A stretch of DNA of 64,000 bases from Oncomelania hupensis (GCA_036898135.1 CM072511.1:24852468-24916467); one strand, 5' to 3'. Shown: positions 1-30,788, counted from the first letter of the stretch. Program-made: numbers and translations. Notes: generated by a model not told the origin, from the letters alone.

Positions 1-91
1 TAACTGTTATTAAATCTCCATTAACCTGGGTCACGAACAAAGTCACTATCATTTAGTTCTAGTACAACAGCTTTGTAATCTGAATTAGGAA

Positions 92-266
92 CAAGGAAAG
101 TAGTGTAGCGAAAAACACATTTTCGCTACTTCGCTACTGACAAATTAGTAGTTCGCTACTTTACAACTACTTTTTTACAATATGTAGTTTGGATCGTTAC
201 AAAGTACTCCAAATAGTAGCAAAACTACAAAATGTAGTTGATACTCTCGCTACTTGCCCATCCTTG
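92..266. mobile_element. Possible small hAT-like MITE rich in GTAGCGAA
   Basis: The left edge CAAGGAAAGTAG and the reverse complement of the right edge CAAGGATGGGCAAGTAG are loosely inverted. The interior repeats TTCGCTAC / GTAGCGAA and GTAGTT several times in both orientations. No clear target duplication flanks it, so this is a weak call. Confidence 0.3.
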
Positions 267-413
267 GATACATGAAACTTTGTCCTCAAGGCACCTATAT
301 TTACTCAGTGTTTGTTTCATAGTATTCCACCCATTGTATATTTTTATCGTTATTTTTTAATTGATAGTTTTTAATTTGTTTTAATTTCATTTTTTGACCC
401 GATTCTCTTGCAG

Positions 414-14300
<13,887 letters not shown>

Positions 14301-15735
14301 GATCCGATTCTTTGAGTCCTCGTTTGAATGGTGAGAGCATGTTCCCTACTGTTCATTCGTGAGAGAAACCAGCGACGGTTAGTTCAAAGAGATTGGTCTA
14401 CAGCAAATGGATTGAATGAAATGGCACATCAGCACGAAATCTCGTTTACAGTGTGTTACTTTGAGTGCTGAAAGTCTGATTTCTCTTGGTGTTGTTTGAT
14501 GTAAAAAACTGAGACTATGGAGACAGGGATTGAATGTTACAGCTTTTAAATTTTCTTTCACTTCAGCATAAGATCTGATTTTATTTGATGCGTTATTTTG
14601 AAAAACTGAGAGTGTGATTCACACCGTTTCTAATTGAGCGGAAACGGCGGTCCAATCAACAATAGAGATAGAATGATCCCAGGCGCTCAATTTCCCTTTA
14701 CTACAGCAAGAAAGCTGATTATTTCAATTGAAGCATCATCTAGAGGGAATGTGTGTGGCCACTCTTTGGCAATATAGTACCTTTGTAAAATTTACTTCAA
14801 GAAAATGCTACAAGAATAATTTTAAATTAGATGTCTATTTTATTCCAATGCTGTCCTGATGGCGAAACTATTGTGGTTTGTAGAGCTATGCCTGGATGGC
14901 TCTGTTGATTAAATTGAAGTATTACTGTTATATAACACTCTTAACCAGCTGAAGGATCGACAACTTTAGCCACCATACTGCATCTTGTCTACTGTCCAAT
15001 GCTGTGGATCACGGGCACTGCAAAGTGGCTAAATGGCTAAGTTGAGAAGAATGACTTTACAGTCAGTTGCTGGGGAAGTCAGCGATTTTGTAGAAGGAAT
15101 CTTGCATATTTCATTTTAAATTTTTTATCTTACTTTTAAAATAAAAAGCTAGCATAGAAATACTAAACTGTTCCCAAAGAGTGGGATGGATTCATGATTT
15201 CTGCTAACCATAATATTCTCACTCTGCATACTTTTAAAAGCGATGCTTAGTATTGTCGTATAGTTTAGTTTTTTTGTTTTGTTTTTTTATCATCAAGACT
15301 TTCATATTATGACTAGGATTTATGATAATAGCTGTGCTTTTTTGTGTTTGCATATATTTTGGTGGAAGTTTGCTTGGGAGACGAAAGTCAGAATGAAAGC
15401 AACTCTTAATATAATTTTAATTCTTGTTTTAGAGAAAGAAGTTTGCTGTTGATTTGAGTTTAGTTTAGTCTTCAGTTTTTACCATTTCTTTTAAATTATT
15501 GTAGAAAATTATATGCACCATACATTTATTTAGCTTTATGGCTTACCTTTTGATGAGAATGAACTCTTTTTATCAGAAGCTTGTTCGGTTATGAATGGAA
15601 GTTCAAGAAATGTGCTGTTTGTTGACAGGCTTCACGACCTATTTTTGCCCTCAAGCTTCTGCAAGTATTAATGGAAGAGGCGTTTACAGTGATTCTATCA
15701 TGAATAAATCTGAAAGCTAAGCACTGCCCACAAAA
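14301..15735 (+). other. Probable 3' UTR of MYO1D
   Basis: AT-rich non-coding sequence with no recognised repeat directly follows the stop codon. AATAAA hexamers lie at 15140-15145 and 15703-15708, either of which could serve polyadenylation. The true end is unknown; the low-repeat sequence continues, so a longer UTR is possible. Confidence 0.45.
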
Positions 15736-16742
15736 TGTAAGAAAGTAATAACAAATCCCCCCCCCCCCCCTCTCCTCCTCAAAATAAATAAATAAATAAA
15801 AAGAAGGAAAAGGGGGCGTTGTAGAAGCAGAAAATAAATTATTTTGATTGATATACTTACTTAGCCCCGTTTTATGCATTGCTGAACATTTGGAAATGGC
15901 CGTATTGCATTTGTTTATGATCAATAGCTGGGCTTTGCATCAAACTTGAGCTGTGAAGGGAGTAAAGTAATGTCTGTTCCTCAGCTCTATTTATGAACAG
16001 TGTGTTTGTAGCTTTGTGTCTTGGGAGTCCATGATTCTACTGTCTTTCTTTGTATTGCAAACTATGGTCCAAGTGCTTTTATGTTGTATTGTATTGTACC
16101 GAATGGCATTGATGGCTTTATCATGCCTGTTGCGCAGTGTCCTTTATGATTGATACTTACATGTTTGCTAAACACAAGAGCATAATCTGTATGTAGCAGA
16201 GAATTGCACAATTGTGGGAATGTGATACTAAAACTGTTTGTCAATGCCGGTTTTGTTATCTGTTTTGTTAATTTATGTTGTTGTTTCTGTGATGGGACGC
16301 AACGTCTGTTTAGTTTGTTAGGTTTCTGCATGGATTTTATGATTCATAGCAAGCAAGATTTTTTAAAGATTTTTATTTGTTTACATTTTATTTTATTTAT
16401 TTATTTAATTTTTGTATGAGGGTGTGTTCACTTTTTTTTTTTTTCGCCTGCATGATGTATGCAGTGCATTGCTGCTAGAGGCTGTTTTACGAATTTGTCC
16501 TGTTTTCGTTCCCCTTTCCCTGTTGGAGTGCTGGGGTTTTCTGTATAAATAGTATCCCTAAAACACTGTTCATGTCATTCTAGACCAGTCACCTAACTTT
16601 TTTTTTTTTTTGAAAACTCTCCCAATACTCATTTGGGTCAGTTTGCGGATGTTGGACCCTTTCTGTCAAAAGGTCACTAGGGCTTTCTATGGTATTATTA
16701 TTTAGCAATGTAGGCATTTTATATGTGTATGTTTTGTTAATA
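15736..16742. other. Non-coding, nothing recognised
   Basis: AT-rich, with a C-run at 15759-15770, an (AATA)n run near 15783-15800 and poly-T runs. No ORF with recognisable content. May belong to the myosin 3' UTR or to intergenic DNA. Confidence 0.5.
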
Positions 16743-17003
16743 TTTTATAATGATGTTTATATTCTATTTTGTTTTTGTAAACAGGGGGAAGGGGGGGGGG
16801 GGAGGGGGGTGGTTCTATAAATTAGATTAGGCCTGCATGGGATGCCTTTATTGTAAAGTGACCGGCTGGTGGAGTATGTTCAGTGTTACCATTAGGGTTG
16901 TTCGAGCTGATCTTTTATACGGATCAGAAGTGAACCCTCTTTTAACCAAGTTGTTGTCCTGACTGCTCTTTGCAGTCCGCTGGACCCTATAAACAATGAC
17001 TAA
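16743..17003 (+). repeat. Interspersed repeat B, copy 1
   Basis: Shares TGATGTTT.TATTCTATTTT, TTTATTGTAAAGTGAC, GGCTGGTGGAG and GTCCGCTGGACC with 35729-35974 and, inverted, 54824-55055. A G-rich run replaces part of the consensus. Probably a SINE-sized retroposon of unknown origin. Confidence 0.65.
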
Positions 17004-20000
17004 GTAACTAAATTACTTTCCACTTGTAGCTTTTGTCTATTTTCTCAACCCCACCCATGCCCTTTACCTCTTGCCTCTCTTCCCTTTTTTGTATGTACCA
17101 GGGTTACTTCACTTTGTACTTTGGCCTGATCATATTGGAGTCTAGTTGTTCATTTAAAAAAACAATTTCTACAAATATTTTACATTTTACATGGTATACA
17201 TTGGGAGAGATACTTTTATAATATATTTTGGATTATGTTTTTGAACCACAGAAAATGTATCTGATATTTATAATTTGCTTTGAATTTCTCGCAATCCTAG
17301 CTTTGAGTGGCCATTTCTCCCACCAACAATCCTCCTGAACACACACAAAGACACCTCTTCCATGTAATGCCCCTTCTCATGATAGAGCAGTTCAAAAGCA
17401 CACTTCTGAACAGCTGTTTGAACTAAATGCAGCTTTCAAGTCTCTCCCTGTTCGTGAAGATATTTAGGTGATGTGCAAGTCATTCATTAGTGTCATTAAT
17501 TAATTAATTCATATATTGTTAACTTATACCCTTATTCAACATGACGTCGGGACCCAAGGTACACTGTTGTTAATCCAAAGCATATCGTATCTCTCATCTG
17601 TGTGAGCTTCTGCAAATGTGCCTAGAGTTTGATAAATTTACCAGTGTCCATCTTTTTGTGGTCCCCGTTAACATTACTGTTGTCAACTTGTTCACTCATT
17701 TCTTTGCTTTACAGCCATTGCTAAAAATGAATATACAGACATAGTCTTGCTATTGCCTGCCTGTTCATTTACAGAGGATGTAGGCTTCATTGCCTGTCAA
17801 TAGGCGAGCGTATTCTATAACTACACACCCTATTTACAACAATGTTGGAGAGGCAAATCATAAGAGCTCTCCGTAGTTTGTTGCTATTACAAGGCTTTCA
17901 ACACCAAGTTGATGAAATGTGTGAGGACATCCTTAGACATTTCAGATATAGGGCACGGAGAAAATGAAGGAGAAAGAAAATGAGTATTACTGAATCCCTA
18001 TCATGATTGGTAAAGTTCACCCTGTAAAACAGTAAGCAAAGAAACTATCTCTGATATGTCTAAAAAATGAAGTTGAGGAACTACTCTGATATATATATAT
18101 TGCCATAATTTTATTGGTTACAAAACCGTAGTTGTTGTTTTGTATGATTAAAACAAATCAAGGTGGTAAACTATCTCAAGATGCATCTCAATCCTAATAA
18201 GATGTAATTTTACTTGTGATAATGGTTTGACAGACAAAGAAAACCAACATATGCACTCTTTATTGTACGACATTGGTTGACACTCACATGAAGAGTGGAC
18301 TATTGTTTCTGGTTGCCATAATAATGATTTGGGTTATGAAAAGTGCATTGCTATTACATCCAAAGTTTGTTATAGGTTTTCCCTCTTTGTGATCCTCGAT
18401 GTGCCTCATTGATATCTCTTGTTGATTGTTATTGCTTTGCTGTTCCTTCTCCACCGTGTGGATTGTTTATTTGGGGTTGGGGTCTGAGTGAAGAAAGGAG
18501 TGTGCAATACAAGGTAAATAATTGAAAATACCAGATTTTCGTATTTTATTGATGACTAGTGTTTAAGACCCTAACTGTGTGGTGTGTGTATGTGAACAGA
18601 TGCATCAATTGTTTGGTGCTGTAGTATTAGATTTATGGGGATTAATGCACAGAGGATTAGATGTCAGTAGGGAGGTCCACAAATGTTAAATTGCTGTTTT
18701 TCCCAAAGCTTCTCCTACATATGATATACTGACATGTGCCTCTTTGTTATATCCTGTAATAATCCTTCTGTGTTGTCATGATTGTTGTAGTTGCGGGTTT
18801 CTGCTGTAGCTTTTATATATATGATAGAAATGCTTGTTGATTTTGGTTCTTTGTTAGAGCTGATTTTAGTTTTGTCATTCTTGGTAATAAGTATAATTTT
18901 GTGAAGAAAACTACAGCACATTTGATCCTGTGTGCATTTTTAGAAATAACTATATGACTATAAGTATAACTATGTGTAACATTGCTGCTACATCTTTGTT
19001 AGTATATTTAGTCCCAAAAAGTGTTAATATTCATCATGTGTAAAATTCTATTCTGATTTCAGCAAGGGGAATAATGGTATTTCTTTTGGTGTGTAGCTTT
19101 TGCCATGTATGCATGCACACACAAACATATGCGCCCGCACACACACATACACCCACACACATTTTGATAACTTTATTACAACCAAAACCGTTAACTTTAA
19201 CAAAATTATAATGAATTCAGCACAGTTCGTCAGTTTTACCACACCCTCACACACACACACACACACAGATACACACAAACAAACAGTACCCTCACTCTCA
19301 GACATACACGCACACACACACCCATACTCACAACAGACTAGAGCTTCATAAAGTGTTCATATAGTTTGATATGACAAGGAATAAAACCTTTAGTGACACT
19401 TTTCATTTCGAATGTCATGACTTGTTTGCCTAAAAGAAATATTAAATTTATTTTTTGTTGTTGAGATCAATACTGTCGTGTATTAAAAAAAAATACAACC
19501 ATTATTAGTCCAGTTATGTTAAACTGAAATATTGCTTCCTCTATAGAGGAACTATGAGATTCACAAACACATCATTATTAGTCCAGTTACGTAAAAACTG
19601 AAATTATCACATCATCTTAGAGAAACTGTGAGACACATCTTGGTTTGTGAAGTCCAAATATCAAACCAAAACTTAGACAAAATATCAAAATGCAAAAAAA
19701 GTTAAATTTTCTCAACACTAAGATTATTGGAGTTGGTTTACTTTGTCATCACAAACAGTATATGTATGTATATACATAGTGGCATGTCTGATAAAGTGTG
19801 AAATTTTGCATTTATAATGACTGGTCATGATTGTGTTGAAATATTGTTTATACTTAATCCTTGTACTTCAAAGTATACCCAATATATGTATATATCACAA
19901 TTTTATATTTTGCTTTGCAAGATCTATTATCTTTATGTGCTATTGCACACTGTTTGATTGTATCATGTAATTTTTTTTTAAAAAGAGGAAATGCTCTTCT

Positions 20001-21323
20001 GCTTGGTGGAAAAATTAATTGCAAAATATGTGCTACAGCCGTGTTGTCATATTAGCGATTTTCCGTGTGTATTTTCCTTGAAGTTGATTAATTTGTTGTT
20101 ATAATTTTTATTTTAATTTTTTTCTTGTGAAACATGTTTTTTGTTTTTTGTTTTTTTATTTTTTTTAAAAAGAGGATCACTCTTCTCTGTTTTCCTTGAA
20201 GTTGAATCATTTGTTCCAGTCATCTAAAACATGTTTTTTTCGATGGATTACTGTTATAATCTCTTCCGTACATTTATTTTGACCGTGGGATTATTTGGGG
20301 TGGGGTGGTAGGAGGGGGCGGGTGGGTAGGTGAAGAGCATGGGGTGGAGGTTTGAGAGGAGGAAGGGAGTTAAGGAAAAAGGGGATGCTTTATTTGAGCT
20401 TTGGAAAGCTCTAGCCTAATTTCTACCTAGACCAAGTTATAGTTGGAGAGTTATTTTCTCTTTCGCAACGACAGTGCTGTTATCACCGCTGTGATAATGA
20501 GTAAATTACCTTATTCGCACTATGGTAATAAGCCCATCTTCTTTTGTTTAATGAGATGAGACAATGACTATGACTAACTTTTCTTTTTAGTTATCTGTTT
20601 ATGTGATCCTGGCTGTCAATAGTCCCTAGCTGTTAAGCAGTTGAAGTTGGTGCAGACAAGCGGAAACCGCTGCATGTCGAGTTGGACTTTACCAGTGAAT
20701 TGAAAGCTTTAAGCTTTGAAGTTCATTGCCTACATCAAAGAAGAAGAGGACTGGAAGCAAAAGCATTTGACATTTGATGATGCACAAGAATACATGTAAC
20801 ATCATGTATAGAGTAATAGGTTCGGGTCTACTCGTTTGTTTTTTTGTTTGTTATGATTTTATGTGCTTTAATGGCTTCTTGTTCAGTTTGATGTTGGCAG
20901 GTTTAAAGTGTCCTTCTGGGACCCCCCCCCCCCCCCCCACAAAAAAAAAAGGAAGCGAAAAAAAAAAATCAATGCCACAGGTCTTGCCATTATGTCATTG
21001 CCGGTATTTTAGACCTCTACTACATTCTGTGGACCATGGAACCCCCATTGCCCATTATCTTTACATATGAAATTTACATTGGGTCTGGAAGACCATTTCC
21101 CTGAGATGATATTATGTTCAGCTAGTCAGTATATCTAATTGGAAATGATTCATAAGAATAAAATCATATAGAGAGAGTAATAGGTTTGGGTCTATACATT
21201 TTATGAGTTTATGCGCTTAAATGCCTCCTTCAGCAGAAAGGGTGTATGGTAAAACATAAACCTGTTAAACTTAGAGGTTAAATATAGTTCAACTACCACT
21301 ACCGCTCGGTATGTATAGGTATA
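17004..21323. other. Non-coding, no gene seen
   Basis: AT-rich sequence with short A/T and AC runs (19120-19330). A roughly 75-bp imperfect tandem duplication containing ATTATTAGTCCAGTTA lies at about 19498-19645, and G-rich text around 20290-20370. No reading frame resembles a known protein. Confidence 0.55.
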
Positions 21324-21725
21324 CAGAGGTGCCAACCAGTACGGATTGACCGTATTTAATTCCGGCAAAGTGAATGAAATACGGAAATACGGTAGCTTTT
21401 ATAAAATTACGGAGGAGAAGTTGCTGATCGTTTATCTTTGCCAGCGGTGCTTCTGTACCGGTTTCTGGTCTCATAATAGTACTCCTGCACTCACTGAACG
21501 TCGCTGTGTTCAACAAGCTGATTTTCATGGTGATTTTAGAGTAAAACAAGTGTGGTGTTCAACAAGCTGATTTTCATGATTTTAGAGGACTGAAAATATC
21601 CTGCTGTTTCAGAGGGAAGCCTGTCGTTACTTTATTGTGTCATAGGCTGGGTTTTGCGAGAGAAAAAAATACTGACAAACCAGTCTGAAAATACTGACAA
21701 GAAGATTAGGGGGTTGGCACCTCTG
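21324..21725. mobile_element. MITE, TIR CAGAGGTGCCAAC, 6-bp TSD GGTATA
   Basis: CAGAGGTGCCAACC at 21324-21337 faces GGTTGGCACCTCTG at 21712-21725, a perfect 14-bp pair. GGTATA flanks both ends (21318-21323 and 21726-21731). An internal duplication of TGTTCAACAAGCTGATTTTC occurs near 21508 and 21559. The CAG.GGTG.C ends recall hAT elements; no transposase remains. Confidence 0.82.
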
Positions 21726-21731
21726 GGTATA

Positions 21732-24559
<2,828 letters not shown>

Positions 24560-25363
24560 CGAAAGAGAGGAGTGGGGAGGTGTACATCACCTTGACATGG
24601 AGAGAGATTGTGCCTATTTCACCGAGACAGAAAGAGGAAAACAAGATGTTAAAGCATTCAAAAAGTGTTTCATGGAAAGATAATTAACGGCTATGTAGAC
24701 TATAATTTGCAGAGAATCGCCCCCCCTTCTGTTTTTTTTTGTCCTGGTCTGTCAAAAGCTTATTATATTAAAATGATTGTTACATATCTGTCTTTGTTAT
24801 GTGATTTTCGGGACATTTTTTGCTAAAATATTTCAACCTCTCATCAATTTTGCCAACAACTTAAATCATATTTTATTAGGCACTGATTTTGACCTTCGAT
24901 TTGTTGGTAAAAAGAAGATGCCGTGCATCATCGGTGGGGCATCTAGACACGTACCAAGGAGAAAAGAGGAAACGTATTCCACAAAGACTTTCACCTTAAC
25001 TGCAAAGTATATAAGGCGGTGTGATTCCATCAACGTTGATGAGACATCTTCCTTGGGAACTCTGAGCTATACGTTCATTTTCTAATTGAAAAAAAGAATC
25101 CGATTGTTGGAGATCGTGTTATATGCTAACTATACTACCTTTTATACCATACGAACGGGTCACCGATGACCTTAACCTTTAAAGTAGGAACAAAAGTGTG
25201 CCATCTTTAGTACGTATGTCTTCTAAATAGATTTATGGCTCGGATTCCTCCAGTAATTTTTGAGTTGTTGCTATCCATTTTGTGACAGTCCAGCGACCAC
25301 GAAATTCCGGACCCTCTCCCCCTCCCCTACCTCCTCCTCCTCCTCCCTATCAGTATCACAACG

Positions 25364-25369
<6 letters not shown>

Positions 25370-25445
<76 letters not shown>
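25370..25445. repeat. (CT)n microsatellite
   Basis: About 38 uninterrupted CT units. Confidence 0.97.
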
Positions 25446-25448
<3 letters not shown>

Positions 25449-25782
25449 GAAATAGGCAGATGAATATGTTTGCTCAGTGAGGTTAAGTAGATAGATACTT
25501 CGAGAAACTTCCTGAAAGACAAGCTGCAAAATAGGACCTTTGGGTATATTTGAAGTTGGATCTTCTGGAACGCCCCGCATGCTATTGTTATCCCGTTCTT
25601 TGCCTTACTTCAACCCGTTTTTCATCTATATAAAAAACGTACTTTAGCTTTGGCATTATTGAAGACAGTACACCCCCACCCCCCTACCCACTGCTGCCTC
25701 TCACCGCAATCCATCCGCCCCTCACCACAACCCAACCACACCCATGCTCGCCTACAACTATATACATCTCCTCCTCCGTTCC

Positions 25783-26481
25783 TGTTACACTGATGTTGTT
25801 GTTGTTTTTGTTTTTTTTAAAAATCAGTAGTTGATTCAGATCCGATGCTTGAATCATGATAAATGTAACTCAGATTCGTTTATCCACGCAACCTGTTCAC
25901 TCAGCAACAAGGCAGGAGTCGTCGTATGAAGTTTTCCAACTTTATTCAGCGTACATCAACAGCTGCATACAAGATCACTCAATCGCTTTTTTCACACCCT
26001 CGCACTTTTACTTGCATAGATTAAAGTCCCCGGACACATCTCCCTCGCATTTTTCGCATTAGGTAGATTAACGTCCCCGGACACAGTGCGTATAGGGGAC
26101 AACAATCCCTCGCAGACACAGTGCATCACCTATATAGTCCCTCTATAATCGAGAGAATGTTCGAACATTCCAGCGTGACGCAATAATCAGCCAATCAGAA
26201 TAAAATTCGTCACCAGAACTATGAACGTTCTTACGTCATATAACTTTATTTAGGTTAGAAGTATCACTTAGCTACCACTAGATTTATCTACATGCTTCGA
26301 TTGATAGTAAACAAGTAATTCTAGAAAATTCTCAAATAATATCGACCAACGAAAATTATCAACATTATACTAAGCTTCTTCTAACAACAACAACGCAAAA
26401 TCAAATCAAAGGTACACTCTGTTATTGCATGCTTTGCAAAAGAAAACGATCGGATCTATCTTGCATGTCTGAAACGTAACA
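25783..26481 (-). mobile_element. Solo LTR, family S, copy 1 (699 bp)
   Basis: The + strand runs TGTTAC...GTAACA with GTTCC duplicated on both sides (25778-25782 and 26482-26486), a 5-bp target duplication as expected of Ty3/Gypsy or related integrases. On the minus strand GAATAAAGTTGGAAAACTTC contains the poly(A) signal, fixing the orientation. No internal coding region adjoins it, so it is the product of LTR-LTR recombination. It has an internal duplication of GTCCCCGGACACA. Confidence 0.85.
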
Positions 26482-26486
26482 GTTCC

Positions 26487-27188
26487 CAAGCAGTGCATTT
26501 GATCGTCTTCATTTGATCTCTACGGCAAAAAGTAATATCTGATCTGACTTTAAAAAAAAAGAGAAAAAAAAAGTTATTTAAACGACAAGAGCAAACTATA
26601 TGGTAAACAACCGGAAGCAAAAGATCTCTTTGTTTCTATATATTTAGTTGTGAGAGTTTGGTTTCCATTTTCCCCTCTCATCGCCCACCTATATTGACCA
26701 ATATTTCTTGTTCTTTATTTTCTGCCATAACTTGATGGAAAAGTTCATACATCTTCACCTCGAAAAAAATACAGCAAAATATACAGTAATTATGTAGTAT
26801 AGCTGTATGCCTTTTAATTATTATTATGTGGAGGTGTTTATCAAGGAAAATACACCAAAATCTGGATTTTTTAAAGAAAAAAAAAGGGCTTAATTGTTTG
26901 TTTTTTTCAGTGGGGAAACACTGACTGTGAATTTGAACAGGACCTGTGACGGCTGAATTGTGTGCTCTAGGGGGGAGAAGGAAGGGGAAGGAGGGACTTG
27001 TATGTGTGTTTGGTCTGTTTCATTTTTATGTTGAAGTCCTATAATTTAGCTGTCGTTCATTGGTTCGGCTTGGTCACTGCTTTTGAGGTGTTAAGATGTT
27101 TGAAAAAAAAAATAAAATAAAGTGGACTTGTACTTACAAAAGTAATATTGTTTTACGAGAACTGTACAAGAGTGTGTTGATAAACTGC
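26487..27188. other. Non-coding, nothing recognised
   Basis: AT-rich spacer between the solo LTR and the inverted-repeat element; no ORF of note. Confidence 0.5.
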
Positions 27189-27789
27189 ATATCGTCGGTG
27201 TCCATTCAAAACCTCGTAACTCCGAAAAAGTAGTTTTTGCAATCTTTTCATGGTTATGTCCCTTGAATTTTTGCGCATTTTTTATCACAAGCTCGGAATT
27301 CATAGCTCAGTTAGAAAGCATCAGTAATACAAAATATCAAAACCTCGTATGTCCCAACAGGTCAAACGATTTGTATCAAAATCTCGTATCTCACTTACGA
27401 GGTTTTTATCATTTGGAATAAATTTCTAAAACCTTGTAACTCAACTTACGAGGTTTCATTCAAATAAATGACGCGCTAAGAAGTTGAGTTGACGTCACTT
27501 ACGCGGTTTTTGTTATTGTCATTGTGGAAATGTTAGCTGCTTCTGGTCAGTTTTTCTACATTTTGGTGAGTACTGATGATACATGTTGTCATTTTATTCA
27601 ATCTTGATTTCTTCTAGATTGATATCGTCCAGATCTTCTCCATATTACTCTTCAGGAATAAACGAACAGGCACGTTATATCACACTCTGTGACTAAATCT
27701 GACACTGAATGAGTGCAGTCAAAGGCATACTGTGGCATAATTCAAAATAATTTACAAAATACAGAATAATATTGTGTGTTTTTAGTTTT

Positions 27790-30747
27790 TAGTTTAATGC
27801 CCGTCACCCCTGCCAGGGTATGGGCCGTCAACAACAGCTCTCCAGAGTCCTCTGTCCTATGCCATTCTTTCTAAATGACTCCAGGTGTAAGCCCATCTTG
27901 GTGGTGTCGGCCTCGAGGTCGCGTCGCCAGGTGTTCCTTGGACGTCCTCTCTTTTGCTTTCCCTGGGGGTTCCACTTCAGCGCTTGCCGGGTGACGTTCG
28001 TCGCTGGTTTGCGTAGGGTATGCCTTGTCCAGCCCCATCTCCTTTTCCTGATTTTATCTTCAGCAGGGAGTTGGCGGGTCCTTTCCAAAGGTTGGCGTTG
28101 CTGATGGTGTCGGGCCAGCGGATCTGGGGAATCCTTCTGAGGCAACTGTTGATGAAGGACTTGACTTTTTTATGATGGTCTTGGTTGTCCTCCATGTCTC
28201 TGCTCCATACAGTAAGACTGACTTCACATTGGAGTTGAATACCCGTATCTTGGTGGCCAAAGACAGCTCTCTGGAGGTCCAGATGTTCTTGAGCTGAATG
28301 AAGACAGCTCTTGCTTTGCCGATCCTAGCCTTCCGCATCTGTGCCGCCCTGCTGATCAATGATGCTACCCAGGTAGTTGAAGGACTGCACTTCTTCCAAG
28401 GGACTTCCATTCACGATGACTGGTTCGGTACTGATGGAGTTGATCTTCAGGATCTTGCTCTTGTCCTTGTGGATGTTGAGGCCGACCTCCGACGATGTGG
28501 CCGCCACTGCATTTGTCTTCTCTAGCATCTGCTGTTGGCTATGGGAAAGAAGAGCAAGGTCGTCAGCGAAGTCCAGGTCCTCGAGCTGCTTCCACAGAAT
28601 TTCATATTCGTTCCTACTTTCCCTGGTGGACATCTTCATAACCCAATCTGTGGCGATGAGGAAGAGGAAAGGTGACAACAAGCATCCTTTTCGGACTCCA
28701 GTTTTCACCTGGAAGTTGTCTGTGAGCTGTCCGCCATGGATAACTCTGCAGGACATGCCGTCATAGGAGTTCCTGATCAGATTGACCATCTTGGTCGGGA
28801 TGCTGTAGTGTCGAAGGAGCTTCCAGAGGGTATTTCGATCCACGCTGTCAAACGCCTTCTCATAATCGACGAAGTTGATATACAATGGCGAGTTCCATTC
28901 CAGGGACTGCTCCACGATAATGCGGAGCGTTGCTATCTGGTCCGTGCAGGATCTATTCTGTCGGAAGCCTGCCTGCTCGTCTCGTAACTGTGGGTCGACA
29001 GTATCCTTCATCCTTTCCAAAAGGACCCGGTTGAAGACCTTCCCAGGCACAGATAGAAGTGTGATGCCCCTGTCCCTGTAGTTGTTACAGTTGCTGATGT
29101 CACCTTTCTTGGGAAGCTTGATCAGGTAACCTTCCTTTCAGTCTGCCGGAACATCTTCCTCCCAGATCCTCTCAAAGAGTGGGTACAGCATCTCCACTGA
29201 TGCTTCCAAGTCCGCTTTTAGAGCCTCTGCTGGGATATCGTCTGGTCCAGCGGCCTTTCCGTTCTTCATCAGGGTGATGGCCTTCTTGATCTCTTCCATG
29301 GTAGGTTTCTCGCAGTTGATTGGAAGATCCACATTGGCTGGTTCAATGACTGGGGAATTCGTTGGTGCTGGTCTATTCAAAAGTTCATCAAAGTGTTCAG
29401 CCCATCTGTTCAACTGCTGGTCTGTACTGTTTATGGTGTTTCTCTGCTTGTCCCTAACAGGTCTTTCTGGTTTGCTGAACTTTCCGGAGAGTCGCTTAGT
29501 GGTGTCGTACAACTGTTTCATATTGCCGCTGTACGCTGCCTGTTCCGCTTCTGCCGCTGTACGCTGCCTGTTCCGCTTCAGCCGCCAGTCCATCCACGTA
29601 GGCCTTCTTATCTTTTTTGATGTTTCTTTTCACTTCTCTATGGGCTCCTGTGTAGTCTTCTTGGGCCTTGGCCTTAGCTGCTCTGGTTCTGCTGTTGTTG
29701 ACTGTTGCCTTCCTCTTCTTTCTTTCTTCTATCTTGACCAAGGTCTCTGCTGTGATCCACTCTTTCTGTTGATGTTTCTTTGGCCCCACAACTTCTTGGC
29801 ATGACGATCTTAGTGTCTCTTTCACTTTCTGCCACCTGTTGAGTACACTGTCTTCTTCTTCTTCAAATAATTCCTGAAGCACTTCGAACCTGTTCCTTAG
29901 CGCCAGACTAAACTGTTCTTTTGTCTTTGGGTCTTTCAGAAGGCTGATGTTGTACTTCATTCTTCTGCCTGACGAATGTCCTCTTCAACTTCAGCTTCAG
30001 TTTCGCCACCACCAAGTGATAGTCGGACGCCACGTCTGTTCCTCTACTCACTCTAACGTCTTGCAGGGATCTTCGGAATTTCTTGCTAATGCAGATGTGG
30101 TCGATCTGGTTCTCTGTAGCATTGTCTGGAGATACCCATGTACTCTTGTGGATCCGCTTGTGAGGAAAGATGCTGCCTCCGATGACTAGGTTGTTGAGTG
30201 CACACAGATCCGCAAATATCTCTCCATTCTCATTCATTACTCCTAAGACGTAGGTGCCCATAACTGGTTCGTATCCGGTGTTGTCAGACCCAATCTTGGC
30301 ATTGACATCTCCCATGAGGATGGTGATGTCCTTGTCTGGGTAGGTCTCAAGGATCTTCTGTAGTCTGCTGTAGAAATGGTCTTTAACATCCTCTTCCCTG
30401 TCGTTCGGTGGAGCATAGCACTGGACAAGGTTCATCTTGATCTTCCTCATCTTGGTACGGAAGGATGCTGTGATGATCCTGGGGCCATGGGCCTCCCATT
30501 CTATAAGTGCCCTCTGTGCCTGATTGGACAACATAAAGCCTACTCCCTGCGTGTGGGGTGCATCGTTTTCTTCGTGCCCGGAATACAGCAATAGTTCTCC
30601 TGTCATCAGTCGCCTTTGTCCAGCTTGGGTCCATCGTGTCTCGCTGATGCCTAACACGGTCAGGTCATTATTCCTCATCTCAGTTGCTACCTGTGCCGTC
30701 TTTCCTGATTCGTACATGGTCCGAACATTCCATGTGCCGATGGTGGT
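27790..30747 (-). pseudogene. RTE-like LINE, decayed (APE endonuclease and reverse transcriptase)
   Basis: Minus-strand order: endonuclease 30747-29908 (IGTWNVRTM, LGISETRW, ILMGDVNAKIG, NQIDHICIS), linker 29960-29138, RT 29050-28325 (DEQAGFRQNRSC, VDYEKAFDSVDR, VRKGCLLSP, LDFADDLALL), then a C-terminal segment with KRGRPRNTWRRDLEAD near 27920. Lesions: a TGA at 29138-29140 where a Trp is expected, a 28-bp tandem duplication at 29525-29580 that shifts the frame, and further frame changes after 28325. The 5' end is truncated just before the endonuclease start. It sits inside the 30-bp-TIR element. Confidence 0.85.
29525..29580. repeat. 28-bp tandem duplication inside the LINE
   Basis: GCCGCTGTACGCTGCCTGTT occurs at 29525 and again at 29553. 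28 is not a multiple of three, so the duplication breaks the LINE frame between its endonuclease and RT segments. Confidence 0.9.
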
Positions 30748-30788
30748 TCATTTAGGCTTATGTTCTGGTAATACATGTTCATTTAGAC

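Noticed and set aside
24777..25085. 102-aa open frame as a host gene
   Set aside because: No domain, no splice support and AT-driven composition; chance frames of this size are expected here.
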